DNA of 52,420 bases from an uncultured bacterium (GTDB lineage: Bacteria > Krumholzibacteriota > Krumholzibacteriia > LZORAL124-64-63): the NCBI GenBank assembly GCA_903912525.1, contig CAIWHK010000025.1:200881-253300 (forward strand), written 5' to 3'. The translations under genes were made by a program, and so were the position numbers. Positions 35,996 through 44,368 of this stretch are shown in pieces. The notes beneath the pieces were generated by a model that was not told the origin of the DNA, searched no databases, and was given only the letters and a program-made list of their open reading frames with translations. Within the stretch, counting starts at the first letter, position 1, and each line of letters opens with the position of its first letter.

Positions 35996-36511
35996 TCAGA
36001 CCAGGACGAACTTTGCGGCCGGTGCGCCGCAGATCGGGCACTTGGCCGGGGGCGTCCCGAACTCGATGTGCCCGCAGACAGGGCACAGGTAGAACTTCTC
36101 CTCGCCCAGGTCCTCGCCGCGCGTCGCCGCGGCCAGCGCGCGGGCATAGAGTTCGGCGTGCACGCGCTCGGCCTCGACCGCGAAACGGAACATGCGCGCA
36201 GCCCTGTGACCCTCTGCCTCGGCCTGCGCCAGCATCGGCGGGTACATCGTCTCGAACTCGTAGGTTTCGCCACCGATGGCCGCGCGCAGGTTGTCCACCG
36301 TGCCGCCGACACCTTCGAGCGCCTGGAAATGCCCGGCTGCATGGATACGTTCGGCCTGCGCCGTGGTGCGGAAGAGGCGCGCGATGTTCGGCCGGCCTTC
36401 CTTCTCGGCGACTTCGGCGAAAGACGTGTACTTCTGGAACGCCTGGCTCTCGCCGGCGAACGCTTCCTTCAGGTTGTCATGGGTGTTCGGCTTGCCATTC
36501 GGGTTGGCCAT
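35996..36511 (-). CDS. Rubrerythrin
   Basis: The 171-residue protein has a four-helix diiron domain with the ligands in AFAGESQAFQKY (Glu21), AERIHA (Glu54, His57) and VEAERVHAELY (Glu115, His118), and a C-terminal rubredoxin-like domain binding one iron through Cys143, Cys146 (CPVCGH), Cys158 and Cys161 (CPICG). This is a full-length rubrerythrin, a cytoplasmic peroxidase that protects anaerobes and microaerophiles from hydrogen peroxide. AAAGGATG precedes the ATG. The phosphotransacylase gene ends 42 bp upstream on the same strand, so they may be cotranscribed. It points to an at least partly anaerobic lifestyle. Confidence 0.95.
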   Translation of the reverse strand: MANPNGKPNTHDNLKEAFAGESQAFQKYTSFAEVAEKEGRPNIARLFRTTAQAERIHAAGHFQALEGVGGTVDNLRAAIGGETYEFETMYPPMLAQAEAEGHRAARMFRFAVEAERVHAELYARALAAATRGEDLGEEKFYLCPVCGHIEFGTPPAKCPICGAPAAKFVLV

Positions 36512-36553
36512 CTCGGCATCCTTTCGCGGCGCGCGCGGTCCGGTCGGGGCGGA

Positions 36554-37462
36554 TCAGCCCGCCAGCCGGCAACCGAGCGCAATGGAAAACAGCTTCGATT
36601 CCTCGTCGTCGGCGCGACTGGTCAGCACGCAGGGCGCCGTGGTGCCCACGACCGCGGCCGCCACGCGCGCGCCGGCCAGGTGGGTCACGGCCTTGTAGAA
36701 GACGTTGCCCGCCTCGATGTTCGGGAACACGAGGATGTCCGCCAGGCCACCAACGGGCGAATCCAGCTCCTTGATGCGGCACGCCTCCGGCGACAGCGCC
36801 ACATCCAGGGCCAGCGGACCGTCGACGATCGCGTCGCCGAAGCGACCGTCGGCGGCGAGCTTCCGGATCTCGTCGGCCTCGACCGTGGCCGGCATCTTGG
36901 CGCTGACCTTCTCCGTGGCAGTGACCAGCGCCACGCGCGGCCGCGCGATGCCGAAGCTGCGCGCCGCATGCAGGCAGTACTCGATGATCTGCAGCTTCGT
37001 CGCGACATCCGGCTGCGGAATGATCGCGACGTCGGCCACGAACAGCAACCGCGGGAGCGCCGGCATCTCCAGGACGGTCACGTGCGACAGCACGCGGCCG
37101 GGCGGCAGCAGCCCGGTCTCGCGGTCCAGGATGCACTTCATGTAGTCGCTGGTCGCCACCAGGCCCTTCATCAGGACGTCGGCCTGCCCCCCGCGCACCA
37201 GCGCCACGGCGCGCCGGGCGGCAAGCAGGGGATCCGGTTCGTCGACGACCGTGACGCCCGACGGCAGCGGCCCCAGGTCCTTCGCCATTTCCGCCAGCCG
37301 GCGCGCGTCGGCCACCAGCGTCACCAGGGCAATGCCCCCGCTTGCGGCGCGCATTGCCGCCTCCAGCGTGTGCGGGTCGTGACCCGCCGCCACCGCCAGG
37401 CGCTTCGGCGGCGCGCCTCTCAACCCGTCCAGCAGGTCGTCCAGCTTCGTGATCGCGGTCAT
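36554..37462 (-). CDS. Phosphate acyltransferase (phosphate butyryl/acetyltransferase family)
   Basis: The 302-residue product has the length and motifs of phosphate butyryltransferase: ADVLMKGLVATSDYMKCILD, LSHVTVLEMP, VADVAIIPQPD, TATEKVSAKMPATVEA, DILVFPNIEAGNVFYKA and the phosphate-binding end LTSRADDEESKLFSIALG. It should convert an acyl-CoA and phosphate to an acyl phosphate. Acetyl, butyryl or branched substrates cannot be told apart by eye. Its ATG overlaps the stop of the upstream fused transacylase-kinase gene (ATGA, 37459-37462), so the products are made together and likely act in sequence to make ATP from acyl-CoA. Confidence 0.9.
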   Translation of the reverse strand: MTAITKLDDLLDGLRGAPPKRLAVAAGHDPHTLEAAMRAASGGIALVTLVADARRLAEMAKDLGPLPSGVTVVDEPDPLLAARRAVALVRGGQADVLMKGLVATSDYMKCILDRETGLLPPGRVLSHVTVLEMPALPRLLFVADVAIIPQPDVATKLQIIEYCLHAARSFGIARPRVALVTATEKVSAKMPATVEADEIRKLAADGRFGDAIVDGPLALDVALSPEACRIKELDSPVGGLADILVFPNIEAGNVFYKAVTHLAGARVAAAVVGTTAPCVLTSRADDEESKLFSIALGCRLAG

Positions 37463-39684
37463 GCGTTCGCCTCCGTCCGGGGGTCGTACTGCTTCGCCAC
37501 CTCGCGTCCGCGCAGCACGCGCAGCGCGCCGCGCACCAGGGCCTGCATCTCGTTCTCACCGGGGTAAGCCGACACACCGCAACCGAGCGCCGCGACGGCC
37601 CTGGTCACGTCGGCCACGAGCCGCTCGCTGCGCGCCATGCCGCCGGTCAGCAGCACACGGTCGACGGGTTCGCCGTCGAAAGCCGGCAAGAGGCCGGTGA
37701 TGGCCTTGGCGATCTGGTAGATCATCGCGTCGTAGACGTCACGGGCTTCCCTGTCGCCGTCGTCGATGCGCTTTTCCACCTCGCGGAAGTCGGCCGTGCC
37801 CAGCAGGTCGATCAGGCCGCCGCGCCCCTTGTTCAGCTTCAGCAGATCGTCCAGCGTGTAGCGGCCGCTGAAGCACAGGCGGATCAGGTCACCGGTGGGC
37901 TCGCTGCCCGAGCGTTGCGGGCTGAACGGCCCCTCGCCGTCCAGGCCGTTGTTGACGTCGATATACCGGCCCTTCGCATGCGCGCCGACGGTGATACCGC
38001 CGCCCATGTGGCAGACGATCAGGTTCAGGTACTCGTAGAACGTCTCGTTCTCGCGGGCATAGCGGCGCGCCGTGGCGATCTGGTTCAGTGCGTGGCTGAT
38101 CACCTTGCGCCGGATGGCCTTCATGCCGGTGACGCGCACGCGCGCCGGCGCCTCGTCGACGACCACCGGGTCGACGATGAATGCCGGCTTGCCGGTGCCC
38201 TCGACAAGCTCGCGCGCGATGAGCGCGCCCAGGTTCGAGGCATGGTCCGGGCCGCGGCCGTTCAGCAGGTCGTCGCGCATGCGGTCGTTCACCGCGTAGG
38301 TGCCGTGCGGGATGGGCTGCAGCAACCCGCCGCGCCCGGACACGGCGTCCAGGTCCTCGACCCGCAGGTTGTGCGCCGCCAGCTCGCGCAGCACCAGGTC
38401 CTTGCGCATGGCATACTGCTCAACAATGCGCCGCCCCTCGAACGGGGCCAGGTCGGCCGCCGGATGCTCGATCTCGCGCGTGAACACCTCGATATCGCCC
38501 TCGTAGAGCGCGATCTTGGTCGTCGTCGATCCGGGATTGATGGCCAGGATGCGGTGGCGCGGGAAGAACGTGTCCTTGGGCGTGCGCTGCCAGTGACCGA
38601 AGCGGTGCATGCGCAGCACGCTGGCCTTGATGCCCAGGGCCGCATCGGCGGCGCTGCTGTCCATCGGCAGGTCCACGCCCTGGAACCGGATGCCGAACAT
38701 CACGCTGAACTTGCGCGCCTCGGGATATCGTGTGGCGTACAGGTGGAACAGCAGGTTGCCGGTGTCCAGGTTCGGCACGATCAGGACGTTGGTGCCGCCG
38801 ACGAAATCCTCTTCCTGCCCGCGCCGGTACAGGTGCGCGGCGCGCCGCGACAGCGCGACGCTGATCTTGACCTCGCCCTCGATGTGGATCGAGCCGTAGC
38901 GGGCGCCCAGCGCCGTGCGCTCGGCCAGGATCTGGGGCACCATCGCCGCAGCCTGGCGCACCAGTTCCGGGCTCGGCCCCTCGTCCGAGCCCTTGTTCGA
39001 GTACGAGACCATCGCGCCGTTGATGACCGGCAGCACATCCTCGGGGAACAGGTCGCGCGCGACGGCACAGATGCCGACGGCCGTGTGCGCGAGCACCTCG
39101 GGCGTCATTGTCGCATTCACCCCGACGTCACCGACAACCAGGATGTTGTGCGGGAAGATGCCATCGGGATGCGTGTCCGGCAGCACGAAGACGCCGGCCT
39201 CGCACAGCACTTCCTGTTTCGCCAGCAGGCGGATCATCGGGCGGAAGAAGTCGTGCGGCTCGTGGCGGATGCCGCCGACGACCATGTCGGCGTGACCCTG
39301 CCTGACGGCCATGATGCCGAAGCGCGCGGGCTCGGACATCAGGCGGCGCGCCTCGTCCTTCCGGTCGGTGCGGCGGATGGCCAGCGGCAGTTCGGTGCAG
39401 GCCTGGGCGAACTCGTCCAGCAGGTCGGTGCGCGCGTTGATGTCGACAAACGCGCTCTCGGCCAGCGTGAAGGCGATGCGCGTGGGGTCGACGTGCCCGA
39501 GTTCCTGCTCGGCCACGGCGCGCACTTCCGCCTCGGGTGCCAGGAAGACGGGGCGAATGAAACGAGGCAGCCTGCAGGCTGCCTCGATCACGCGTGGATC
39601 GGTGGCCTCGACGAAGATGACAGCCGGGCGGTGGCGCCCCAGCGCCATGATCTGGGTGTCAAGTGAGGCATCGATGTCGTACAT
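37459..39684 (-). CDS. Fusion of a phosphotransacylase-like domain with butyrate kinase
   Basis: The 741-residue protein has two parts. Residues ~1-370 are of the PTA/PTB phosphotransacylase fold (RQGHADMVVGGIRHE, PHNILVVGDVGVNATMTPE, GEVKISVALSRRAA, NVLIVPNLDTGNLLFHLYAT, similar to the transacylase-like part of MaeB-type malic enzymes). Residues ~375-741 match butyrate kinase in length and motifs: ILAINPGSTTTKIALYEGD at the start, SGRGGLLQPIPHGTY, NLIVCHMGGGITVGAH, VNNGLDGEGPFSPQRSG and LLTGGMARSE. The kinase would turn an acyl phosphate and ADP into acid and ATP. In most bacteria the two enzymes are separate genes. AGGAGAGGG precedes the ATG, and a second transacylase gene overlaps its stop. 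Whether the N-terminal domain is catalytic is not certain. Confidence 0.9.
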   Translation of the reverse strand: MYDIDASLDTQIMALGRHRPAVIFVEATDPRVIEAACRLPRFIRPVFLAPEAEVRAVAEQELGHVDPTRIAFTLAESAFVDINARTDLLDEFAQACTELPLAIRRTDRKDEARRLMSEPARFGIMAVRQGHADMVVGGIRHEPHDFFRPMIRLLAKQEVLCEAGVFVLPDTHPDGIFPHNILVVGDVGVNATMTPEVLAHTAVGICAVARDLFPEDVLPVINGAMVSYSNKGSDEGPSPELVRQAAAMVPQILAERTALGARYGSIHIEGEVKISVALSRRAAHLYRRGQEEDFVGGTNVLIVPNLDTGNLLFHLYATRYPEARKFSVMFGIRFQGVDLPMDSSAADAALGIKASVLRMHRFGHWQRTPKDTFFPRHRILAINPGSTTTKIALYEGDIEVFTREIEHPAADLAPFEGRRIVEQYAMRKDLVLRELAAHNLRVEDLDAVSGRGGLLQPIPHGTYAVNDRMRDDLLNGRGPDHASNLGALIARELVEGTGKPAFIVDPVVVDEAPARVRVTGMKAIRRKVISHALNQIATARRYARENETFYEYLNLIVCHMGGGITVGAHAKGRYIDVNNGLDGEGPFSPQRSGSEPTGDLIRLCFSGRYTLDDLLKLNKGRGGLIDLLGTADFREVEKRIDDGDREARDVYDAMIYQIAKAITGLLPAFDGEPVDRVLLTGGMARSERLVADVTRAVAALGCGVSAYPGENEMQALVRGALRVLRGREVAKQYDPRTEANA

Positions 39685-39798
39685 TTGCCCTCTCCTGCCG
39701 CACTGGCTGCCAGGCGGCCGCGGGTAAGGACCGCCACCGCGGTCGATATTTATTTAACAAACAAAGTGGCCCTTTTTCGGGAGCTTCGCAAGAACGTC
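39685..39798. promoter_or_regulatory. Divergent promoter region with an AT-rich patch
   Basis: Between the two divergent starts, 39744-39766 (GATATTTATTTAACAAACA) is strikingly AT-rich for this genome and probably contains the -10 region of one or both promoters. The frame of the transpeptidase stays open through it, which is why a later start was preferred for that gene. Confidence 0.4.
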
Positions 39799-40395
39799 GT
39801 GGCCCATTCCGATCCGGCATCCACCCCTTCCCGGCCCCCGCTGCCGCCCCTGGCCGAGGGCCTGGCCGCCGTGCGCCGCCTGGCCCCCGACGGCGAGGCC
39901 CGCTGGCTGCTGGTCGATGTGGCGGCGCAGCGCCTGCACCTGATGGCAGGAAGCGTGCCGCTGGCCGACTGGACTGTTTCGACGGCAGCGGCCGGGATCG
40001 ATGCCCGCGAAGGCTCCGGCGGGACGCCTCCGGGAGTGCACCGGATCCTGCGCCGGATCGGGGCTGGCGCACCGGTCGGCATGGTTTTCCTGTCGCGCGA
40101 GCCGATCGGGCTCACCTGGCCCGCCGGCCTGGCCGACGGGATCACCGGTCCCGGGGGCGAGCCCCTGCCCGCCGACCTCATCCTGACGCGCATCCTGACC
40201 CTCGACGGCCTGGAGGACGGCGTCAACCGCGGCCCGGGCGTCGACTCGGTCGCGCGCTACATCTACATCCACGGCACCAATGCCGAAGACCGCCTGGGCA
40301 CGCCCTGCTCGCACGGCTGCGTGCGCATGGCGAACGCCGACGTGGCGACGCTCTTCGACCAGGTGCGGGAGGGCGACCCGGTTGTCATCATCTGA
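39799..40395 (+). CDS. L,D-transpeptidase (YkuD domain) without an obvious signal peptide
   Basis: The 198-residue product carries a YkuD catalytic domain: LLVDVAAQRLHLMAG at the start, GTPPGVHRI, IYIHGTNAEDRLG and the active-site SHGCVRM (His172, Cys174 in this numbering). Such enzymes form 3-3 cross-links in peptidoglycan or attach proteins to it. No signal peptide or membrane anchor is visible with any plausible start (GTG at 39799 or 39766, TTG at 39685), which is unusual because the substrate is outside the membrane. The start choice is weak. The gene overlaps the start of a MurC/Mpl-like ligase by 14 bp, linking the pair to peptidoglycan synthesis or recycling. Confidence 0.82.
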   Translation: MAHSDPASTPSRPPLPPLAEGLAAVRRLAPDGEARWLLVDVAAQRLHLMAGSVPLADWTVSTAAAGIDAREGSGGTPPGVHRILRRIGAGAPVGMVFLSREPIGLTWPAGLADGITGPGGEPLPADLILTRILTLDGLEDGVNRGPGVDSVARYIYIHGTNAEDRLGTPCSHGCVRMANADVATLFDQVREGDPVVII

Positions 40396-41812
40396 ACCGA
40401 ATCCCGGCAACGGCCGCCTCCACTTCGCCGGCGTCGGCGGCAGCGGCATGAGCGCCCTGGCCCTGTTCGAGGTGCGCCGCGGCGGCAAGGCCAGCGGCAG
40501 CGATCGCGCGTTCGACCTGGGGCAGAACGCCGAACTGCGCGAGCAGCTCGAGCGCGAGGGCGTCGTCATCGTCCCGCAGGACGGCTCGTTCCTGGACCCG
40601 GCGCACGGTCCGTGCGAGGCGATTGTCGTCTCCACCGCAGTCGAGGCGCAGGTGCCCGACGTCGCCGCGGCGCGCGCCGCCGGCGTGCCCGTGCTGCACC
40701 GCTCCGAACTGCTGGCCCGGCACGTGGCCTCGCACCGCAGCGTGGCCGTCAGCGGCACCAGCGGCAAGTCGACGGTCACGGGCATGGTCTTCTCGATCCT
40801 GCAGGGCTGCGGCCTGCAGCCGGGCCTGCTGACCGGCGGCGCGCTGGCCGACCTGACGGCGCAGGGCGAGCCGGGCAACGTATGGGCGCCCGGCGCGGCG
40901 CCCGACGGCGGCGCACCGTGGCTGGTGGTCGAGGCCGACGAGAGCGATGGCAGCCTGGTCCGCTACGAGCCGTGGCTGGGCGTGGTGCTGAACCTGGGCC
41001 TGGACCACAAGCAGCCCGACGAGATCCTGGCGATGTTCCGCACCTTCCGGCAGCGCACGCGCGGGCCGTTCGTCTGCGCCGCCGAGGCGAACCTGGCGGC
41101 CCTCCAAAAGGGCGCCGTGCTGTTCGGCGCCGAGCCCGACGCCGCGGGCGCCGCCTTCCGCGCCGGCGACATCGCGTTGTCCCCCCGCGCGGCCACATTC
41201 CGCCTGCAGGACGTCGCCTTCACGCTGTCGCAGCCCGGGCGCCACAACGTGCTCAACGCCGCGGCGGCCATCGCCGCCTGCGCGCAGGCCGGCCTGCCGA
41301 TCGCCGGCATGGCGGCGCCCCTGGCGGCTTTCGGCGGCATCGCGCGACGCTTCCAGAGCCTCGGTGAGGCGAATGGCGTCGAGGTCATCGACGACTTCGC
41401 GCACAACCCCGACAAGATCGCCGCCGCGCTGGCCACCGCGCACGGCCGCGTGAAACCCGGCGGTCGCGTGCTCGCCTTCTTCCAGCCGCACGGCTTCGGA
41501 CCGACACGATTCCTGCGCGACGCGCTGGTGGCAGCGTTCAGCGAACACCTGGCGGCGGACGATGTGCTGTGGTTGCCGGAGATCTTCTTCGCCGGGGGGA
41601 CGGTCGTCCGCGACATCTCGTCGGCGGACCTGGTCGCGGCCATCGTGAAGGGCGGACGCGACGCCCGTTTCAAAGACGAGCGCGCCGGGATCGCCCCGCT
41701 CATCGCGGCCGAGGCGCATCCCGGCGATGTGGTCCTGGTGATGGGCGCGCGCGATCCGTCGCTCACCGCGTTCGGTCGCGAGTGCCTTGAGGCGCTGGCG
41801 GCGCGCGCCTGA
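40382..41812 (+). CDS. Mur ligase of MurC/Mpl type with a variant nucleotide-binding motif
   Basis: The 476-residue product has the Mur ligase layout: an N-terminal Rossmann-like part with HFAGVGGSGMSALALF, a central ATP domain with SGTSGKSTVTG (Lys129) and VEADESDGSL (Glu184), and a C-terminal domain with DDFAHNPDKI and FFQPHGFGPTRF. These last motifs and the first are close to UDP-MurNAc:L-alanine ligase (MurC) and to Mpl, which re-attaches recycled peptides to UDP-MurNAc. The ATP loop, however, reads GTSGKST instead of GTHGKTT. I chose TTG at 40382 because GGGAGGG lies eight bases upstream; the frame opens at 40280. It overlaps the L,D-transpeptidase gene. Mpl-like recycling is the favoured guess, not proven. 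Confidence 0.8.
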   Translation: MSSSEPNPGNGRLHFAGVGGSGMSALALFEVRRGGKASGSDRAFDLGQNAELREQLEREGVVIVPQDGSFLDPAHGPCEAIVVSTAVEAQVPDVAAARAAGVPVLHRSELLARHVASHRSVAVSGTSGKSTVTGMVFSILQGCGLQPGLLTGGALADLTAQGEPGNVWAPGAAPDGGAPWLVVEADESDGSLVRYEPWLGVVLNLGLDHKQPDEILAMFRTFRQRTRGPFVCAAEANLAALQKGAVLFGAEPDAAGAAFRAGDIALSPRAATFRLQDVAFTLSQPGRHNVLNAAAAIAACAQAGLPIAGMAAPLAAFGGIARRFQSLGEANGVEVIDDFAHNPDKIAAALATAHGRVKPGGRVLAFFQPHGFGPTRFLRDALVAAFSEHLAADDVLWLPEIFFAGGTVVRDISSADLVAAIVKGGRDARFKDERAGIAPLIAAEAHPGDVVLVMGARDPSLTAFGRECLEALAARA

Positions 41813-41828
41813 CGCCCACCGCATTCGC

Positions 41829-42206
41829 TCAGGCGTTGACGGAGCTCGTCAGCGCAGCCAGCGTGTTCAACAGCTCGTCCCGGTTGATCGGCTTGGTGAA
41901 CGTGCAGTGCACGCCGAACCGCTTCGCCCAGTCGAGGTATTCCTCGGGGCTGATGCGACCGCCGCCCGAGATCGCGATGATCCGTACGCCCGCGCTCTTC
42001 TGGCGCAGCTCCTGGATCGTCTCGATCCCTTCCTTCTCGGGCATGACGATGTCGGTGATGACGACATCATGCCGGGCGGGGTCGAACGCCGCGACGGCCT
42101 CGTTGCCGTCGGCAGCCGTGTCCACCTCGTAGCCCGCGCGCTCGAGCACCAGCCTCAGGACGCGCCGTACCTGTTCCTCGTCATCCACTACCAGAATTCG
42201 CGGCAT
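41829..42206 (-). CDS. Single-domain response regulator (CheY-like receiver)
   Basis: The 125-residue protein is a receiver domain only: ILVVDDEEQ with the acidic pair Asp8/Asp9, phosphorylation site Asp52 in ITDIVMPEKEG, and the conserved lysine in FTKPIN. It has no output domain, so it acts by protein contacts, as CheY does, or as a relay. GGAAAGG lies seven bases before the ATG at 42206. The longer reading frame that continues upstream to 42932 runs out of frame through the neighbouring membrane protein gene and is not real. No sensor kinase is adjacent. The convergent Mur ligase ends 16 bp away. Confidence 0.92.
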   Translation of the reverse strand: MPRILVVDDEEQVRRVLRLVLERAGYEVDTAADGNEAVAAFDPARHDVVITDIVMPEKEGIETIQELRQKSAGVRIIAISGGGRISPEEYLDWAKRFGVHCTFTKPINRDELLNTLAALTSSVNA

Positions 42207-42321
42207 GACGGCCTTTCCGTGCCATGGCCTGCGCCGTTTCGCCCTGATCCGTCGGCGGCGACATGTGATGTATGGTGATTTTCGGCTCCCGGCTGGGGAA
42301 CTTGAGGGGCAACTGGGGGCA

Positions 42322-42368
42322 TATTTCATCAAATACAGGGCGGGGCGAGCCCCCGGCCCGCCCCGCCC
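42322..42368 (-). terminator. Probable terminator of the sigma/anti-sigma operon
   Basis: Arms GGGCGGGGCG (42338-42347) and CGCCCCGCCC (42359-42368) form a 10-bp stem; on the minus strand the sequence after it is T-rich (TGTATTTGATGAAAT). It lies 23 bp after the stop of the membrane protein gene. Confidence 0.65.
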
Positions 42369-42391
42369 CACCCTGCCTATGCCTGCCGACC

Positions 42392-42946
42392 CTAGCGCCC
42401 CTTGCGCCGCGCCTGCCAGACCATGCGCCCGCCGACGATGACCAGCGCCAGCGGCCACCAGTCCGCGAGCCAGTCCAGCGGGATGTCGAAGTTCAGGTCC
42501 AGCACGAACAGCAGCCCGATGACGATCATCACGATGCCGCCGAACAGGGAACCGCCCGCCTTGGGCAGCTTGTACTCGTCGGGCAGTTCCTCGGCGCCCA
42601 GCCCGGCGCTGACGCGGTTGTAGTGCATGGCCCTCCGGTTCGCGTCGATCAGGTTGAACATCCAGAAGAACGCCATGCCGAGGGCGATGAACGGCTCGAG
42701 TCCCTCGAAGCGGTTCGAGCTGAGGGCCGTGATGCACCCCGCCACGATCGCCATGTTGATGAAGCCCTGCTGGTAGTAGCCCACGTAGATATGCCCGAGG
42801 CCCGGCATCACCGACAGCATCGTGGCCAGCGCCGGCGACCGCATCGGCCGCTGCGAGCCCACGGCCGCGTACGCGGCCCGTCCGGTTTCCTGTCCGCCCT
42901 GGGCCTGCGGCCCGGTTCCGTTTGCGTTCCATTCACTGTTGCTCAT
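42392..42946 (-). CDS. Small multi-span membrane protein
   Basis: The 184-residue product has a Gly/Gln-rich N-terminus, then a segment ALATMLSVMPGLGHIYVGYY, which resembles the TM2/DUF5683-type start GxGHxYxG, two central membrane segments, and a C-terminal pair (LFGGIVMIVIGLLFVLDL and WWPLALVIVGGRMVW) like the LiaI/LiaF-type membrane region. A role in envelope stress is suggested by its position: it follows the anti-sigma factor gene by 12 bp and is the last gene of the sigma operon. A terminator-like hairpin follows. Specific function unknown. Confidence 0.75.
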   Translation of the reverse strand: MSNSEWNANGTGPQAQGGQETGRAAYAAVGSQRPMRSPALATMLSVMPGLGHIYVGYYQQGFINMAIVAGCITALSSNRFEGLEPFIALGMAFFWMFNLIDANRRAMHYNRVSAGLGAEELPDEYKLPKAGGSLFGGIVMIVIGLLFVLDLNFDIPLDWLADWWPLALVIVGGRMVWQARRKGR

Positions 42947-42958
42947 GGTCTTCCCCTT

Positions 42959-43750
42959 TCACTCGCCCGTCGCCGACTGTTCCTCATGCCACCAAAGTGC
43001 CCAGGCCCGTCGCGAGGCGTCGATGGCTCCCAGGCCCTCGAGTCCAGCCTCGCTCGTCCGTCGATTCTCCAGATCCCGCCACATCAGGCCCAGGTGATGG
43101 GCGACCTGCCCGCGCGCCTCCGACGAGCGCATCATCCGGGCGTCAAGACCGCCGTCGATCACCTGCACACGATTGTTCACGGCCGTGCGCGTCTCGCCGG
43201 CCTGGCCGTCCACCCAGTCCACGGCCACCGCCACCGCCGGCACCGCCGTCGGGCCGGCCCGCATGACCTTCAGGGCCTCGCCCGGCACCTTCTGCAGCGG
43301 CGCGCCCGGCACCGCCGTCAGCAGGACCAGCAGCACCGTCGCCGCGTAGGCGACCTGCGCCGCAAACCCGGGCTGGAAGATGCGCTCGCCCCACCAACGG
43401 CCCAGCCGGTCCATCAGGCCGGGCAGTCCCTCCGGCTGCGTGCCGGGCGCCGGCGCCGCCAGCCTCTGGCGCAGCGTCGTGCGCGCCAGCACAGCCGCGG
43501 TGAACGCCGCGCCGGGATCGACCACGGCCAGTTGCGTCAGCACCGGCTCGCACCAGCCCATCGCCACGGCCAGCGAGCGGCACCCGCTGCAGTGTTCCAG
43601 GTGCGCCTGCACCAGCTGCCGGTCCAGGTCCTGGAGCCGTCCGTCGGCCAGGTCGGGCAGCTGGTCCTCGCAGCGCAGGCACGGCGAGCCGCTGGTCCGG
43701 GCCAGCACGTCGCGCACGAAGCGCTCGCGGTCGTCGCGCTGCCCGCTCAT
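42959..43750 (-). CDS. Anti-sigma factor with zinc-binding ZAS domain
   Basis: The 263-residue product has an N-terminal zf-HC2/ZAS-type module with CLRCEDQLPDLADGRL and the HxxxCxxC motif in AHLEHCSGC, then one membrane segment near residues 130-150 (VAYAATVLLVLLTAVPGA) and a C-terminal domain on the other side. That is the layout of membrane-bound anti-sigma factors. Its ATG overlaps the stop of the sigma factor gene (ATGA, 43747-43750), which is the typical arrangement for the pair. It would hold the sigma factor inactive until an envelope signal arrives. The C-terminal domain (WVDGQAGETRTAVNNRVQVI) resembles no domain I recognise. Confidence 0.85.
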   Translation of the reverse strand: MSGQRDDRERFVRDVLARTSGSPCLRCEDQLPDLADGRLQDLDRQLVQAHLEHCSGCRSLAVAMGWCEPVLTQLAVVDPGAAFTAAVLARTTLRQRLAAPAPGTQPEGLPGLMDRLGRWWGERIFQPGFAAQVAYAATVLLVLLTAVPGAPLQKVPGEALKVMRAGPTAVPAVAVAVDWVDGQAGETRTAVNNRVQVIDGGLDARMMRSSEARGQVAHHLGLMWRDLENRRTSEAGLEGLGAIDASRRAWALWWHEEQSATGE

Positions 43751-44334
43751 GACACGGCCTCCGCGCCCAGGGGGCCGCCGGCCGGCCCGCCCTCGATCTC
43801 GACGATGGCCCGCGCCAGTTCCACGCGCGCCCGGCTGCTGCGCGATTTCACGGTGCCCAGCGGCAATTCCAGCATCCCCGCGATGTCCTCCAGGGGCAGT
43901 CCCTGGATGTCCTTGAGCACGATGATCTCGCGGTTGATGTCGCTGAGCTTCTGCAGCGCGCGGTGCACCAGCTTCTGGCGCGAGGTGCTCAGCCACTGCT
44001 GGTGCGGGTCGGCCGAGGCCGCGGCCAGCGAGGTCATCTCGTCGGCCGGGATGTCCTGCCGCGGCGGCCTTGCCTTGCGCCGGCGCAGGTGGTCGATGCA
44101 CGCGTTCCGCGTGATGCGGGTCAGCCAGTGCTCGAAGCGCTCGGGGTCCACGCAGGCGTCGAGGCTGCGATACAGCCGGACGAAGATCTCCTGGGCCACG
44201 TCGAGCGCGTCATCCTGGTCGCCGAGGTAGTGCCACGCGATGGCGCATACTTTTCCCTGATGCGTTCTCACGAGCACCTCCCACGCCAGTTCGTCGCCCG
44301 CCTGGCACCGTTGAAGAAGTTGCGTCTGGTCCAT
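43747..44334 (-). CDS. ECF-type RNA polymerase sigma factor
   Basis: The 195-residue product has region 2 (WEVLVRTHQGKVCAIAWHYL, DALDVAQEIFVRLYRSLD, FEHWLTRITRNACIDHLRRR) and region 4 (LQKLSDINREIIVLKDIQGL, LEDIAGMLELPLGTVKSRSS), with no region 1 or 3, so it is an ECF (RpoE-like) sigma factor. It directs RNA polymerase to its own set of promoters, often including its own operon. The ATG at 44334 has GGAAGCGGG upstream; an extension to 44415 would read through a short tandem repeat and is rejected. The next genes encode a matching anti-sigma factor and a membrane protein. Confidence 0.93.
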   Translation of the reverse strand: MDQTQLLQRCQAGDELAWEVLVRTHQGKVCAIAWHYLGDQDDALDVAQEIFVRLYRSLDACVDPERFEHWLTRITRNACIDHLRRRKARPPRQDIPADEMTSLAAASADPHQQWLSTSRQKLVHRALQKLSDINREIIVLKDIQGLPLEDIAGMLELPLGTVKSRSSRARVELARAIVEIEGGPAGGPLGAEAVS

Positions 44335-44368
44335 CCCGCTTCCGGTCGGTTCGTCGGTTGGGATGCGG

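Noticed and set aside
41829-42932. Response regulator with a ~240-residue N-terminal extension
   Set aside because: The extension is an out-of-frame reading of the neighbouring membrane protein gene; a good ribosome site and start lie directly before the receiver domain.
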